Assembly (NCBI GenBank): GCA_920105625.2
Contig: OV050030.1
Coordinates: forward strand, 176,028,815-176,092,814
Length of the DNA stretch: 64,000 nucleotides
Direction of reading: 5' to 3'
From: Clusia tigrina
Taxonomy: Eukaryota; Arthropoda; Insecta; Diptera; Clusiidae
Position numbers and translations under genes: made by a program. Each line of letters begins with the position of its first letter. Position 1 is the stretch's first letter. A model generated the notes under the pieces. It was not told the origin of the DNA. It made no database searches and saw only the letters and a program-made list of their open reading frames with translations. Below are positions 13,132 through 24,869 of the stretch, one piece after another.

Positions 13132-13677
13132 TTTGAACGTTGGCATAAAATTGTCGCGTATAATATTTGCCGCACTGAATGAAGCCATTTGAAAACCGGA
13201 GTTATACGCTTTTATGTTTGCCAAAAAATGTTTCGAAACCGGTGTGGCACCAGTTACCAAAGAACGCAAGGGCTCCGGTGGTGGATTCAATTCAGGTAAT
13301 TTAACTTGTCCGTTTGCACAACACAGTCCAGGCACCTCATGTTTAAACTTAAATGCCATGCATTGACAGCAAACAGTAGTCATTGATCCAATTGAAACCT
13401 TCGCATGAGAAACGTAATCAAAGTTTGAATCATAATTGAATGCTGCACGATCCAAAGTACGTCGCACATATGGACGTGGAGCTGAATTTCGAGCAGCCCT
13501 AACACATGCCATGGCATTTCGAGCAGCCAAAGTATTATTTTCGCGCTGTTCGCTACTTTCAGAGGCTCTAGATGCCGCATCATTTGTAGCATTACGTGTT
13601 CAATGCCCCAAATTACTACGTCTTCGTACAATATTGTGTTAAAAAATGTGGCAACACCAACTAAAAATGAAATTTGA

Positions 13678-14754
13678 TTTATTTGCAAAATGAAATCAAA
13701 AATTGAGGAACATACATACAATGTTTATAAACGCAAAAACAATGCGAAGCGCTTTCACTCTGGAATATACTTAATGGCACACAATAAATGGCGGAACACG
13801 ATCAATCGAAGGAACAACTCAACCCAATCTCAATAAATTTACAAGGTAAAACAGACGACATACTGGACAAAATGGCGTCCTCTAAATATAACATTTTTCA
13901 CCCATCAATACTAATATTGAAAAAATAAATAAGCATGACATAATCTTTTACAAAATTAAGCTAATCCGCATGGAAGTAATGTGTCACGAGGAAATATTGA
14001 TATTTGCAATTAAAATAGCAACTGAGTTCATCCAAACCAAAGTAATTCTAATAGCACCGATTACTCACACCCAAAATTTCAGGATAGATAGCGATTATGA
14101 ACGAAAAGTAAACATTTTATATACATCATAAATTAATGAACAAGACAAAAACTTAAAAGAACTAAAACTAAGTAAACATTGTATTATCAAAAAGAATTGT
14201 AAATTGATAGATGATGATAAAACACAGATTATGTCTATAGATGATGGTATAATTCTGAAAACACTCATTAAACAAAAATGTGATTTACTCGAAACAAAAA
14301 AATTGTGAAAAGTAATAATCTAAAAGAATTCACAAACTTTTCAATTATAATAGAGGATGAGATCTTCTATAATTACAAAGAAATGTATTTACAAAAATTT
14401 CTAGAAACCAAACTCAAAGAAATATACAACTATTCCAACGTTTAAAAAATAGTTACTAAGTAAATGGAGACTATTGAGAAAATAAAATAAATACAAATGT
14501 ATACGCAAATATCCCATACTTCAATCATAACTATTATTTGTATTCTAATCATTGCATCAGCGCTATGGTATAAAATGAAAAACAAAAAAATTAATGTAAT
14601 CATAAATAATAAGACAAAAAATGCACGGATCCCGGAGAATACTATGATAAAAGAGGGAGGAGTTATGTACCCTCACCACGAATTGTGCTACAATTGCGTT
14701 GGGGTCGATTACATGAACGTAATTGTTCAGAAATACTTAAAATCAAGTAATTAA
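13678..14754 (+). pseudogene. Errantivirus env 3' part with transmembrane tail, broken
   Basis: Continuation of the env interrupted by the Helitron. It shows an errantivirus env-like run at about 13910-14110, stops near 14130, 14305 and 14445, and a final clean stretch from 14497 to 14754. That stretch has a strongly hydrophobic segment at residues about 9-25 followed by a lysine-rich tail, which fits the membrane anchor and cytoplasmic tail of an envelope protein. The last codons run over the polypurine tract into the LTR, as is usual for this family. Inactivated by several stops and frameshifts. Confidence 0.7.
14649..14660 (+). promoter_or_regulatory. Polypurine tract before 3' LTR
   Basis: AAAAGAGGGAGG lies immediately before AGTTATGTAC. 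Gypsy-type errantivirus LTRs characteristically begin with AGT after such a tract, so this is the likely plus-strand priming site. Confidence 0.7.
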
Positions 14755-15050
14755 TAAAAGTTATTGGTTTGATATTAGCAACGTCAGCGTCGTCATTGCT
14801 TCCGTTGATCGTACTTGGCAATAGCTACTTGAGTTGAACGACCATGCCAATGTTGGTGGTATCAGCATAATAGTGCAAAGATATTCGGAACCAAACCAAG
14901 GGTGATTACAATAAGGGTGATTGCTCTAGCTTCCGCAGCTTCAGTTTCCCGAATTGCTTATGCTTGCCAAGTACCTTTTAAAATATCGATCAGAAGTATG
15001 AATGAATTGCTGAAATAAATAATTCCAAAAATTCAAACATAAAAGTGTTG
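14661..15050 (+). repeat. Errantivirus 3' LTR remnant
   Basis: Starts AGTTATGTACCC directly after the polypurine tract. The right end was not resolved; no second LTR copy is present in the window to compare, and the region gives way to a jockey-like LINE at about 15060. Contains AATAAA-like motifs near 15015. Confidence 0.5.
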
Positions 15051-15059
15051 TGCATCGGA

Positions 15060-17390
15060 TCGAATGAGCATTAGATTCATAAGTCCCTCAGAGACAGTGG
15101 TATTCTTATACGTAGTAGAATCGAACATGTAGTCCTTGAAGACGTTAGCGAAGTCCATCTGCAGCCAACTAACATACAACTCTTAGAAGGAAACATCAAC
15201 ATATCCGCCATCTACTGTGCACCAAGATTTAGAATTGATTCGATGACTTTCCAACGTTTTTAATTTACTCGGGAAAAAGTTCATTGCAGCCGGCAATTTT
15301 AATGCGAAACATTCATTCTGGAGATCCCGCATTGTCTCACTGGAAGGTAGGCAACTTTATGATGGACCTTGTGTCTAGAAGATATATCAACCAGTTATCC
15401 AACCTACTGGACTCCTGATATCAATAAACGATCTGACTTCATAGACTTCGTTGTGTTTAGAAACAAATAAAAAAAAGGAAAACACTACCGCTTAGACTTC
15501 CTGTGATCTTTCGTCCAACCACTGACCTACCTTCATTCATCTGAAAACCTGATCAGTGTCCGTAAATCCCTACTTTACTCATCTGACAAATAGATGCCCT
15601 AACTGGCTTTAATACAAAAATGATATGAGCTCATATTAACTATAAAGCCTCTCTAAAATATGATCGTGATATCGACAACACTTTGAATGACCTAGTAATT
15701 GTTTTAAAGGAAGCCGCATATTTATCGACCACAACTGTAACCCCAAAGGCTTCATACATTCACCGTCCTAGTGATGTAGAAAAGCTGATAGAAGAGACGC
15801 GACGTCTTAGAAGATAATGGAAAATTCATCGGTCACCAAACTAAAACACACATTGAAGCAGAAAAACCAAAAATCAGAAGCACATTATGGCGACAATCAG
15901 TACTCATTGTGGGATGCTGATAGGAAGTTCAAAGGCCCTATACAACACAAGTCGCCACTTCGTAAAGATAAAGGCACTTGGTGTAAAAACGATGATGAAA
16001 AATACTGTCTTCTCTGCAAATCCCCCCTTTTGAACCTTCTGAAATACCGAATAGTGGAAAGAGTGGGCGCCTGAAAACCTCAAGGAAGGAGTTAAATAAA
16101 AACACATCATTCAAGACTTAAATCCTTTGAAAGCACAAGGAATGGATCAGATAAACTGCAAACATGATAAAGGACCTAATATAGCTGTATTTCACTTTGT
16201 CACAGTATTTAAAGCTATGTTACGCACTGGGCACTATCTTCAAAGCCAGGAAAGGATGCTACACAGGTTTCTCCATATAGACCAATTAGTCTACTGCCTA
16301 CTTCATCTAAAATCTTCGAAAAACCAAGTCATTGGCAGGTCTTCCAGTCTTTATATAAAATCAATGTAATTCTTCAGTTCCAGTTCGTCTACCGCGAAAA
16401 GCATGGAACAATATAGCTAGTTCATCACATAGTTATATGCTCAGTATTCGAAGAAATGCTCTGCTGCATTCCCAGCCTTATCAAAATTAGGTTTGTCAAA
16501 AACAAACTATTTGAAACCTACATTAAAGGCAGAAAATTCATGGTAAGCCAAGGAGAGACGATTTCTGACTATTTTGACATCAAAGCAGGAGTACCTTAAG
16601 GCAGTGGGCTTGGACTATTTCCTTTTTACAGCTGATATGCCAACTTCCGATCATACCGCAATATTCACATTTGCCGGTGATACCGCCATACTGAGTACAA
16701 ACAACTCCCATCTTGAATCCTCGCAATGGCCACTTTCTGCCTTTAGAACAGCGGCTTAACAAATGGAGAAAAAAGTCAACGAAGCTACACTCTTAACATT
16801 TCTCTTAAGGAAAGACACGTGCCCCCTTCTTCGCATCATAAAAGTACCTGGAAATCCACTTAGACAGACGATTAACTTGGACTCAACAGTTTGACTCAAT
16901 ATATGCTCAGAACAAATTGAAACTCAATACCTTGAACTGGCTACTAAAGAATCATTCAAAGCTTGGCTTAGAATATAAAGTAATTATTTAATATCAGTAG
17001 CAATAAGAATATATGGGCAAATGGGATTCAATTGCGACAGTGGCGCTGTGTCACCGTCAAACATGGAGAAACTAAAACGCCTCCAATCGAAAATTCTGAG
17101 AATGATCACCGGTGCTCCATGGTTCTGAGGATCATAAACATCCACCGTGACCTGAACATACCCACGATTAAAAATTAAATGGTGAACACCTACAAAACCT
17201 ACGCTTTTGAATTGGAAAATCGCCCGAACTGTTTGGCGAGGAGGCTACTGGGGCTTCCCTTTACAAGACGCCTCAAAAGGATGGATACCTTGGACCTGAT
17301 TTAGTAAAGTCTTATTGTGTGCTATACTTAAAAAATTAATGTTAGTTTCTTGACAAAGAAAGATTCAGAAAATAAATATACGGAAAAAAA
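15060..17390 (+). mobile_element. Jockey-like LINE D, heavily decayed
   Basis: A non-LTR retrotransposon ORF2 remnant, truncated at the 5' end. It enters in the endonuclease domain ('ISAIYCAPRF' at about 15208-15237, 'AGNFNAKHSFWRSR' at about 15290-15330), passes a basic linker, then RT ('SPYRPISLLPTSSKIFEK' at about 16273-16326). The C-terminal portion runs to about 17305 and a short A-rich end lies near 17384-17390. Stops and frameshifts are frequent. Confidence 0.8.
15070..17305 (+). pseudogene. Jockey-like ORF2 (endonuclease-RT), broken
   Basis: Would have nicked target DNA and reverse-transcribed element RNA. In the endonuclease the family GDFNAKH motif reads 'AGNFNAKH'. In RT the catalytic FADDT box reads F-A-G-D-T at about 16669-16683, so the first aspartate is replaced by glycine. 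The preceding 'AGVPQGS' block has an in-frame TAA in place of Q (about 16598). Clean frames never exceed about 85 codons. Long dead. Confidence 0.8.
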
Positions 17391-17399
17391 CTATATATG

Positions 17400-17740
17400 C
17401 GCACAAATGTGAAACCTTCAGTTAGGGCTGGAATTATAATCACAACCGACGAAATAATATATACCGAAAGCTATCCTTATACCGCATACATGAGAGCTAA
17501 GGAACTGCTCGATGAGGGTATATTTCTTGAGCCTGCCAGATATTTTAGACTTCATTTCTGGAATTGACGAAATCCCGATAAATGAAGCCGATATACCGAA
17601 GACAGCAATCTCAACGATGCATGAGAAATACATTCCTGAGACTCACCTTCGGGCTTAAGAATGCGCCACCAATAAATATTCCAACGCATAAATAACAATT
17701 TACTGAAACAATACAAAAAAAAATTGTGCTATATCTAAAT
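17400..17740 (+). pseudogene. Ty3/gypsy RT fragment
   Basis: A small scrap with gypsy-type RT text: 'TDEIIYTESYPYT' and 'AKELLDEGI' near 17440-17530, then after a frame change 'SGIDEIPINEADIPKTAIST' and, in a third frame, 'TFGLKNAP' near 17645-17672. The family pattern is different enough from the errantivirus in palindrome 1 to suggest another gypsy lineage. No ends, LTR or catalytic box are present. Confidence 0.65.
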
Positions 17741-17889
17741 AAATGACGTAGAGTGTTGGGAACAGATGAAGAGGGACTTACTCACTTATTTACTTTCGTG
17801 GCCTAATCGCAGAACCTGTGAAACAACCCGCTATCGGGTTATAGCCGAACACAACAGCGCTCAACAGGCACATCTGCTCTGCACGCGTC
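17741..17889. other. Unassigned junction sequence
   Basis: Between the gypsy RT scrap and the 3' end of the RTE-like element. It may include the 3' untranslated part of the latter. I see no coding signal or repeat end. Confidence 0.4.
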
Positions 17890-17931
17890 TGACTATGTCA
17901 ATATCAGCGTAGAGCTCCTACAGTTCATGGT

Positions 17932-19047
17932 TCATCCGAATACGGATAGGACCGAAGATTTAGTGAAGAATTTTCCTCTCGAACACCCCAAGCGCGGCTG
18001 CATCAGTCTGTTATCAGCAAATGCGAGGAGCTGGACACTTTTGTAGAAAACTTTGCCATTCCGATGCACAACAACCCTCCACAGTACCCCTTCCATGGTG
18101 AAATTGAAGAGGTCGCACGACAGTGGATCGCCTTGTCTGAAACCTCGCACGGTATTAAATGGTTCGGAGGTGGACGTATTGCTCAATGTCATTCGACAGA
18201 GCCGTATTAGCTTTGTAGGAATACCGAACTCAGACACGGTGGTATATATGCATCCCTTATCGGGCTATCGAAAGCAGCTTTTTAGTTGACAAAGAGATGA
18301 TGGGTGTCGATCTGTTTCTCGTGGGTTTTTTCCAGAATGTGGCGTAGCGTGAAGATCTGGTCAAAGGTGGAATTTCTGGGTCTAAAACCGCACTGATAAG
18401 GTCCAATCAGTGTTGTGGCATATGGTTTTAGTCTATCACACAATACGCTAGAAAAACCCTTATAAAATATGTTAATAAGACTGATTCCCCGGTAGTTGGC
18501 GCATATCATCGGGCCACCTTTCTTTAATACAGGATGGAGGACACTGAGATTCCAATCGTAGGGCATGCTTTTTTCTAGCCATATTTTAGTGATAAGCTGA
18601 TGCATGCACCCTATCATCTCATCGCCGCCGCCCTTGAATAATTCAGCAGGCAGTCCATCAGTACCAGCTGCTTTGTTGCTCTTTAGTCGCTGAATAGCAA
18701 CTCTGTACATCGTGGCTAGGTGGTGGAAGAAACACTCCATCATCGTAAATAAGTGGTATCGGGTTGAATTCTCCAAAGGCGGTATTGGTGGCATCGTCGC
18801 CTGCCAGTAATTTAGAGAAATGTTCCCTCTATAATCTCAGTGTGTACTGCGTATCCGTAAACAGATTCCCGTTTTCATCTCTACAGGTAGATGGTCCGGG
18901 CTTAAAACTTTGGTTCAGACGCCTGGCCAGTTGATAGAATTTTCGGAACATCTCGAGTTCCTCGTACTCACGCCTTTTCTGCTCGCGTTTTTTTCGTCTG
19001 AATAGGCGCTTCTCTTCCGTTCTCCTCACACGGTAATTTCCACTCAC
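17932..19047 (-). pseudogene. RTE-like reverse transcriptase, broken
   Basis: The basic linker (19047-18829, rich in Arg/Lys/Glu) is followed by RT at 18794-18282 with 'NKAAGTDGLPAELFK', 'ANYRGISLINI', 'GPYQCGFRPRNSTFDQIF'. After a frameshift comes 18237-17932, with 'FRQGDPLSCDLFNFTMEG' and 'LLAFADN', where the family has the catalytic FADD. The second aspartate is therefore replaced by asparagine at about 18021-18010, and the frame is lost soon after. Confidence 0.82.
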
Positions 19048-19065
19048 GGCTCCCGTTCCAGCAGA

Positions 19066-20130
19066 CTACAGCGTTCGTTTGTAGGCGGCGTTTTTCGCTG
19101 CAGAAGCTTCGCGACACTCCGGATCATACCATTGGTTTCGTGGCGGCGGCTGTCTGTAGCCACTGGTTTTCTCTGGGGCGGTACGCATGGAGCAGTATAT
19201 ATGTGCCCAAAGTCCCCCGACGTCGTCGGGTAAAGAGTCAGGTTGGTGAAGCAGTTCCGGGAGTTGAGCGGAATAGACCTCGGCTGTCCGTTGAAAATTC
19301 AGCTTAGTGACGCCCAGCTTTCCTTGCGTACCAAATCGTACGTTATTCGCATTGCATAATCGCATGCTTATCTTGGCTGCAACAAGATAATGATCAGAGT
19401 CAATTGACTCCCCAGAATATACTAACATCTAGCACGCTGGAAGCATACCTTCCGTCGCTTACAACATGATTAATGTGGCTGTGTGCTGATCAAGGGACAA
19501 CCATGTGGCTTTGTGCATATCGAGATATCGGAATCTGGTGCTACTAACTACCATGTTTCACGCTGCGGCAAGCTCGATCAGCCTTAGACCATTGTTCGAT
19601 GTAGTCTCGTGAAGACTGAACTGACCGTCGGTGGGTCCAAAGATGTTTTCTCGTCCGACCTTTGCACTGAAATCCCCGAGGATAATCTTCACGTCCTGGG
19701 TCGAGCAGCGGTCATATGTGACCTCGAGTCTCGCGTAGAATGCATCTTTAACAGCATCGCCCTTTTCCTCCATCGGGGCGTGCGCTCAAATCAGGCCAAT
19801 GCTGAAAAATTCAGCCTTGATGCGGATCATGGCAAGCTTTCCCTGGACCTGGAGGCCATTGTTCGAAGCCTGCCGCGTACCACAAATTCACATCCGAATT
19901 CGCGTCTCTCCGCATGGTAGCTATAGTAGATATCATAGCTCGCTCGCTTAGAGCAACCATGTCCTGTTCATTTCATTTGCTGGACGGCGGTTACGTCAGC
20001 CTTTATTTTTTCCAGGGTGTCCGCTAATTGGATAGAGGCACCTTCCCTATTGAGTGTCGGGCCATTCGAAGCCCATATCCTTATATCATTATCATTTTTG
20101 CGGTGGTCGTCAACGTTAAGAGGTTTCTCA
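19066..20130 (-). pseudogene. RTE-like endonuclease domain, broken
   Basis: Exonuclease-endonuclease-phosphatase type nuclease. Visible blocks on the minus strand are 'NREGASIQLADTLEKIKADV' (about 20060-20000), 'YDIYYSYHAERREFGCEFVV' (about 19935-19875), 'VKIILGDFSAKVGRENIFGP' (about 19695-19636, where the family has GDFNAKV), and 'SIDSDHYLVAAKI' (about 19410-19370) with the catalytic SDH. Several stops and shifts, for example near 19970, 19790 and 19550. Confidence 0.8.
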
Positions 20131-20235
20131 TCCCAAGCTTGTTTTTTGTGCTATACTGGACTTAGTTTTTTGAGTGGCGGATCCCAAACCCTGCACACAA
20201 CCCTGGTAGCTTTAGGGAAGACTCCTTGCAAACAT

Positions 20236-20444
20236 TAGCTCACTATCCACCCAGATATCCAGCTGGCGCCAAGTGTGTCAACTTGCTAGTGTTTGGAGCA
20301 GACATCGCTCTGGGCATCACCAAGTTGAAGGCAATCAGAAGATTTGCTCTGTTCAAATAAAAAGATAGGCCAAAATGCTTCTAATGCTTTAATTTTTAAT
20401 TGGAAAAAAGGTAAAAAAAAAAAAATAATAGAGTGGGGACGGGT
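20236..20444. other. Unassigned gap before palindrome 2
   Basis: About 210 bp between the RTE-like 5' end and the start of jockey-like A. Contains an A-rich run (20411-20427) but no coding signal that I recognise. Confidence 0.4.
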
Positions 20445-20519
20445 CAAAACTCGCCCCGCAAAAATTAATTACCAGTACAACTTTATTAAGTTAAAGTAAC
20501 CTAATCGATCGAATTATTA

Positions 20520-21300
20520 AATAAAAAACGGACAAAGTACTACACATTTCGACCAAAAGATGAGCTAAGCTTTAGAGTGGTATTATGAAAAATGCACCAT
20601 TTAACTGACACCGAAGAGATTAAAAACGAATTAGCCGAACTAGGCCAGGTAGTGAGAAACATCCATAACATCCAAATACTTAATGGTGCCAAAATAAAAC
20701 AAACACTTTCACTATTTTCAATTGAATTGAAAATAAAAAATAACAAACAAAGGCATATACGACATTACTCACCTCCTGCACTGCATATAGCTTTGAGCCA
20801 CCCCCACAAAAGAGAATAATTCCCTAATGCACAAATTGCCAAAAGTAGGCCACACATAAAACTACTGCCAGATAGACCCTGCTGGAAAACCCAAGACACA
20901 CATGTGCACAATTAAAATCGACGCTGATAGAGTAAATATTAAATGCGTACATTGCGGTGAAAACCACACGGCAAACTACAGAGGATGTGCGATATATAAA
21001 GCTTTACATGTCCAGAGATACCCTACACTTCGCAAGAAAGCAACAAATGAACAAATCAATATTGAAACAAACCAAAACAATCACAATACAAAAATAAATG
21101 GCCAGAAAATCATCTCTGGTATTTCATACGCTCAAGCTGCACAAATGGAAACAATCTCACAGGAGCCAAATCAAATAAAAAGCAACAGCACATATGAAAT
21201 ATTATCAAACAATGACGATCTATCCGAATTAAAAACAATGATGAAACAACTAATAAATCAAATGACCAGTATGATGAACATAGTAACTAGTGCAAAATAG
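20520..21300 (+). pseudogene. Jockey-like A ORF1 (gag-like), 5'-deleted
   Basis: RNA-binding ORF1 protein of a LINE. Residual blocks: the end of a PRE/C2HC-associated region ('EEIKNELAELGQVV', 20610-20650), then damaged CCHC knuckles. The C-terminal knuckle region 20902-21300 ('KCVHCGENHTANYRGC') is open to the stop just before ORF2. It keeps about 160 bp near 21070-21230 that is deleted in the right-arm copy. Small deletions at about 20850-20890 break the first knuckles. Confidence 0.8.
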
Positions 21301-23868
21301 ATGAACGCAGTAAATAAAATAAATTTGGCAATATGGAATGCAAATGGACTGTCGCGCCATGAACTAGAACTAAAGACTTTCCTAATAAATAATTCAATAG
21401 ATGTAATGTTAATCTCAGAATCACATGCTACAGACAAAACATATGTTAAATTCCCTAACTTTGACATCCATTACACAAATCATCCTGACAAAAAATCTCA
21501 CGGTGGAACGGCGATCATTATAAAATAAAATATGAATTAGATTGAACTTGACGCATATAAAAAAAAAGCATTCAACAACCACATAGCACTAAAAAACTCG
21601 AAAGGACAAATCGTAGTATCTGCTGTCTATTGTCCACCAAAATATAGCAACACAAAAGAACAATATCTAGACTATTTAAGAAAACTGGGGAATCGCTATT
21701 TAGCCGGAGGTGACTAAAAATGCTAAAAATGTTTTATGGGGATCAAGGCTGACAAACGTAAAAGGACGCGAGCTACTTAAAGCTATACGATATAGTAATG
21801 GTCGATTCATTAGCACTGGTTAACCAACATATTGGCCAACAGATACAAAAAAAAAACCAGATTTAATAGACTTCTGCATCACAAAAAATATTCTTCATAA
21901 ACAGCTGACTATTAAATCATCTTTAGAATTATCCTCAGACCACTCCCCAATCCTAATGACATTACTAGGATTAATAGCGACAAGACTTTTCTCAGGCATT
22001 TATAACAATAAAACTGTCTGGTATAATTTTCGTCTAGCACTGGAAAAACAACTAAAAATAGATATACGATTAAAAACAAAAAATGAAATCGATTCCGCAA
22101 TCGCATACTTCAATGATAGCGTCATCGAAGCAATCACAGCTACAACACCAAAGCTAACGTTAGCAAATACGCACACTACGCCAGCGTTCATCAAGGGAAA
22201 TATTAAATGGAAAAGGAAGCTCCGGAAAACATAGCAAATCACTAGGAATCCGGAAGATATACGCAACCTAAACAAGGCAACATATGAATTAAAAATTTTA
22301 CTTCAGAAAAACAGAGAAAAGGAACTAAGAAAACATATGCTGAACTTGGGAACGACCACATCAACAAATTACTCTCTTTGGAAGGCTACGAAAAAAACTC
22401 ACTGGTGCAATAATACACAAACCTCATGTCAAAATACGAACCGGTACATGGGCGAAAACAAGTAAAGACAAAGCAAACACACTGGCCAAACATTTCCTTG
22501 AAATATTTACAAGCGAAATGGACAATCAAACCACTCATCTTGACAATGTAATAAAACAATACAATCCCGCAATACAAAACAAAAAAGACGTCAGTGGCAG
22601 AAATCAAACACAAAATTAAAAAATTAAAAGACAAAAAGGCGCCAGGATTATATCTGATAAACGGGAAAATGCTAAAAGAAATGCCTGATATAGCTATAAT
22701 ATATATCCGAAATATATTTAACTGCATGCTAGAAACTAAGTATTTCTCCCGCTTATGGAAAGTTGCACAGATAACAGCCAGGAAAAGAAGCCACCAAAAA
22801 AACTTTTTACCGTCCTATCAGTCTATTGCCAATCCTATCGAAAGTATTTGAAAGGATACTACAGGACAGATTAAAGCCAATCTTAACACCAAAAAATTTA
22901 ATACCCAGCCATCAGTGTGGATTTAGAAGACAACACTCAACTGTGCAACAGGTCCACAGGGTTGTAAACAAAATCATTGAAAGTATAGACAACAAAAAGT
23001 ACTGCGTAGCTGTATACTTGGACATTGCAAAAGCATTCGACAAGGTGTGGCACAAAGGACTTAACTTAAGCGAATATTTCCACAAAATTAAAATGACATT
23101 TTAAAGAGCTATATAAGCGAACGGCAATTCTACATAAAATATGACGAGGATTGCTCAGACATCCCACCAATGACAGCTGGAGTATCACAAGGCAGAGTAT
23201 TAGGACCTCTACTATACTTAATATTTACAGCACATGTACCAATTCCAACGAAAAGCAATGCGATGATAGCAACATTCGCAGACGAAACAGTTTTAATGGC
23301 ATCACATAATAACGAAAAAAAGGCAACAAAAACAGTCCAACATATATTGGACAATGTAGTAGCATGGTGTGACTTATGGGGAATAGAGATAAATAAAGAC
23401 AAAACTGTACAAGTTGTATATACAAACAGAACATCGACAAAATACAGCCTTGGTATAAAGGGCAAAAAAATAAAAACTCACTCTGCTGCAAAATATCTTG
23501 GAATAACCATAGACAAAAAATTGACTTGGAAGCAGCACATCATTAACAAGCGAAACGATCCAAAAAATAAGTAGCGACAGTTAAGCTGGCTACTTGGACG
23601 AGCATCTACACTATCTCTCTACAACAAACTAATAATATACAAGACAATAATAGCACCTATCTGGAAATATGGAATCGAGATATGGGGCGCAGCTAGCATA
23701 TCAAACTTAAGTTTAATACAACGAATGCAGTCAAGGTTACTACGAAAAATTACAAATGATGAATGGTATGTTTCAAACGAGGTTATACACCGTGGCCTAC
23801 ACATTGAAACCATCAAGGAAACAATTACAAAATGCAGCACCAAACATATATACCGACTGTTTGATTGA
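21301..23868 (+). pseudogene. Jockey-like A ORF2 (endonuclease-RT), broken
   Basis: Starts with ATG right after the ORF1 stop. Endonuclease: 'LAIWNANGLSRHELEL', 'VMLISESHAT', 'SHGGTAIII' to 21528, then a stop, 'VSAVYCPPKYS' (about 21617) and 'SSDHSPI' (about 21935). RT: 'KKAPGLYLINGKML' (22630-22680), 'YRPISLLP' (about 22807), 'QCGFRRQHSTVQQVHRV' (22912-22965), 'LDIAKAFDKVWHKGL' (23017-23060), 'AGVSQGRVLGPLLYL'. The catalytic box reads F-A-D-E-T at about 23275-23289 instead of FADDT. At least five frame breaks. Confidence 0.85.
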
Positions 23869-23990
23869 AGCGAATTACACCTACAGAACTTACAGGAAGA
23901 TTTTCAAAAATAAATATATAAGAACAACAAAATAAATAATTAAATACATAAATAAAATAAACTGAAGGATGGATAAATAGAGAAGATTAG

Positions 23991-24869
23991 GTAAGCAAAT
24001 AAATAAAAGGAAACCTGCACAAAATATTACTTAATACTATTTTTGTAGATTGTAATATATAGAGGAAGAAAAAAAAATTTGGAAATCTTCCATCGTCATT
24101 GCCAACATATGTGGGTGAAGAATGGAAGTTAAATATGCAGACGAGATTTTTTTTTTTTTGTTCAGAAAAACGTCATTTCAACGTTATTACCAATGTATCT
24201 ATCTAGAGAATGATCAAAGCTCGTTTCAAATACTCGAAAGGAGTACTAGAAGGAGGATTATCACGTTGACTTTTTCGATTGCAAATTCTGGGAGGTTTGA
24301 CTTCTATGTCCACTTATTTGCTACGCTGCGAAAATAGCCGCACTTAATTCAAAATTTGAAAGCAAAAATGTTCAAAATTTGAAAACAAAAATGTTTCCTG
24401 ATCCTTTAATATCTGATTATAAATCATATTAAAAATTGCAATATTGTGTGCACACTGATTGTAATGGTACCACGAATGTCAAATGTTAATAACCGAATAT
24501 AAATGCTTTTGTATTGTAAATATGTCTGCATTTGAGAAGTGTGTAATCGTTTTTGTGTTAATCACAAAGGTTTATTTTTTGGTTTTCAGTTAAAGAATTG
24601 CAAATTTAATTATTAATTTTGCGTGTTATAATTTAGATAATATTGAAGGTAACTCTTGTTTGGAAGGATTTTGTATTATCCTTTTTTTTGCGGATTTTTA
24701 TAAAAAACAATAATTCTTAGACTGCAGCTTTTAAGTACGGGAGAGTACGGGCCTTAAGTTTAGCACAAAAGAAGCTCTGAGAAAAAAAAATCTTGCCCGA
24801 ATCTGATCTTTTTTCTTTTTTTTAATTTTTTCAATACACATACATTTCATACAACCATTTATTTGATTT
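23991..24869. other. Unassigned AT-rich sequence, possibly 5' part of the Transib-like element
   Basis: Between jockey-like A and the first recognisable Transib-like text. Contains a T-run at 24148-24160 and no reliable coding signal. It may hold the 5' end and N-terminal coding region of the relic that follows, since GAAGAATGG at about 24117 resembles the AAGAATGAT ends seen elsewhere, but I could not confirm termini. Confidence 0.35.

Larger units (their letters stand above)
10941..13630 (-). pseudogene. Helitron Rep gene with two introns, broken
   Basis: Reading leftward: an N-terminal region from about 13630 ('RRRSNLG', an in-frame stop, then 'TRNATNDAASRASE'); a cysteine-rich block with 'CCQCMAFKF', 'LCCANGQVKLP', 'PPPEPLRSL', 'SKHFLANIKAYNS'; the block from 'IQGQVYHRLGYLLPFPD' to 'YPLLFCRGKDGYHF'; then Rep proper with 'MNYYSYRLMVR', 'GRPDLFITFMCNPEW', and the HUH motif PHVHI at 11932-11946. 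Two short introns (13070-13131, 12504-12573) join these exons in frame. As in the left arm, the catalytic tyrosine region downstream of HUH is deleted near 11520-11560. Stops at about 13600 and 12366 add to the damage. Confidence 0.88.
9304..13677 (-). mobile_element. Helitron, nearly full length (right arm and beyond)
   Basis: The 3' end is fixed by CTAG (plus-strand 9304-9307) and the hairpin at about 9319-9334. The 5' end is inferred: Helitrons insert between A and T and begin with TC. On the minus strand a TC start at 13677/13676 preceded by A fits, and errantivirus env resumes immediately beyond. This gives an element of about 4.4 kb encoding an N-terminal cysteine-rich region, Rep and helicase, all with stops. 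The 5' border is less certain than the 3' border. Confidence 0.8.
17890..20235 (-). mobile_element. RTE-like LINE, minus strand
   Basis: A non-LTR retrotransposon reading right to left: endonuclease at about 20130-19370, basic linker about 19100-18830, RT about 18800-17940. Its proteins are of the type often annotated in fly genomes as 'craniofacial development protein 2-like', which are RTE-clade LINE polyproteins. Frame breaks occur between all major blocks. Confidence 0.75.
20445..23990 (+). mobile_element. Jockey-like LINE A (left copy)
   Basis: Non-LTR retrotransposon with ORF1 (gag-like) and ORF2 (endonuclease-RT). The 5' end at about 20445-20500 matches the 5' leader of the right copy (about 50290-50350, 'CCGCAAAAATTAATT' and 'TTAAGTTAAAGTAAC'). 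ORF1 then resumes at a point equivalent to about 49345, so roughly 0.9 kb of leader and ORF1 is deleted here. ORF2 ends at about 23868, followed by an A-rich 3' end. Confidence 0.85.

Noticed and set aside
23130..23465. 111-codon minus-strand frame across jockey A RT
   Set aside because: It is antisense to clear RT motifs (AGVSQGRVLGPLLYL) and has no features of its own.
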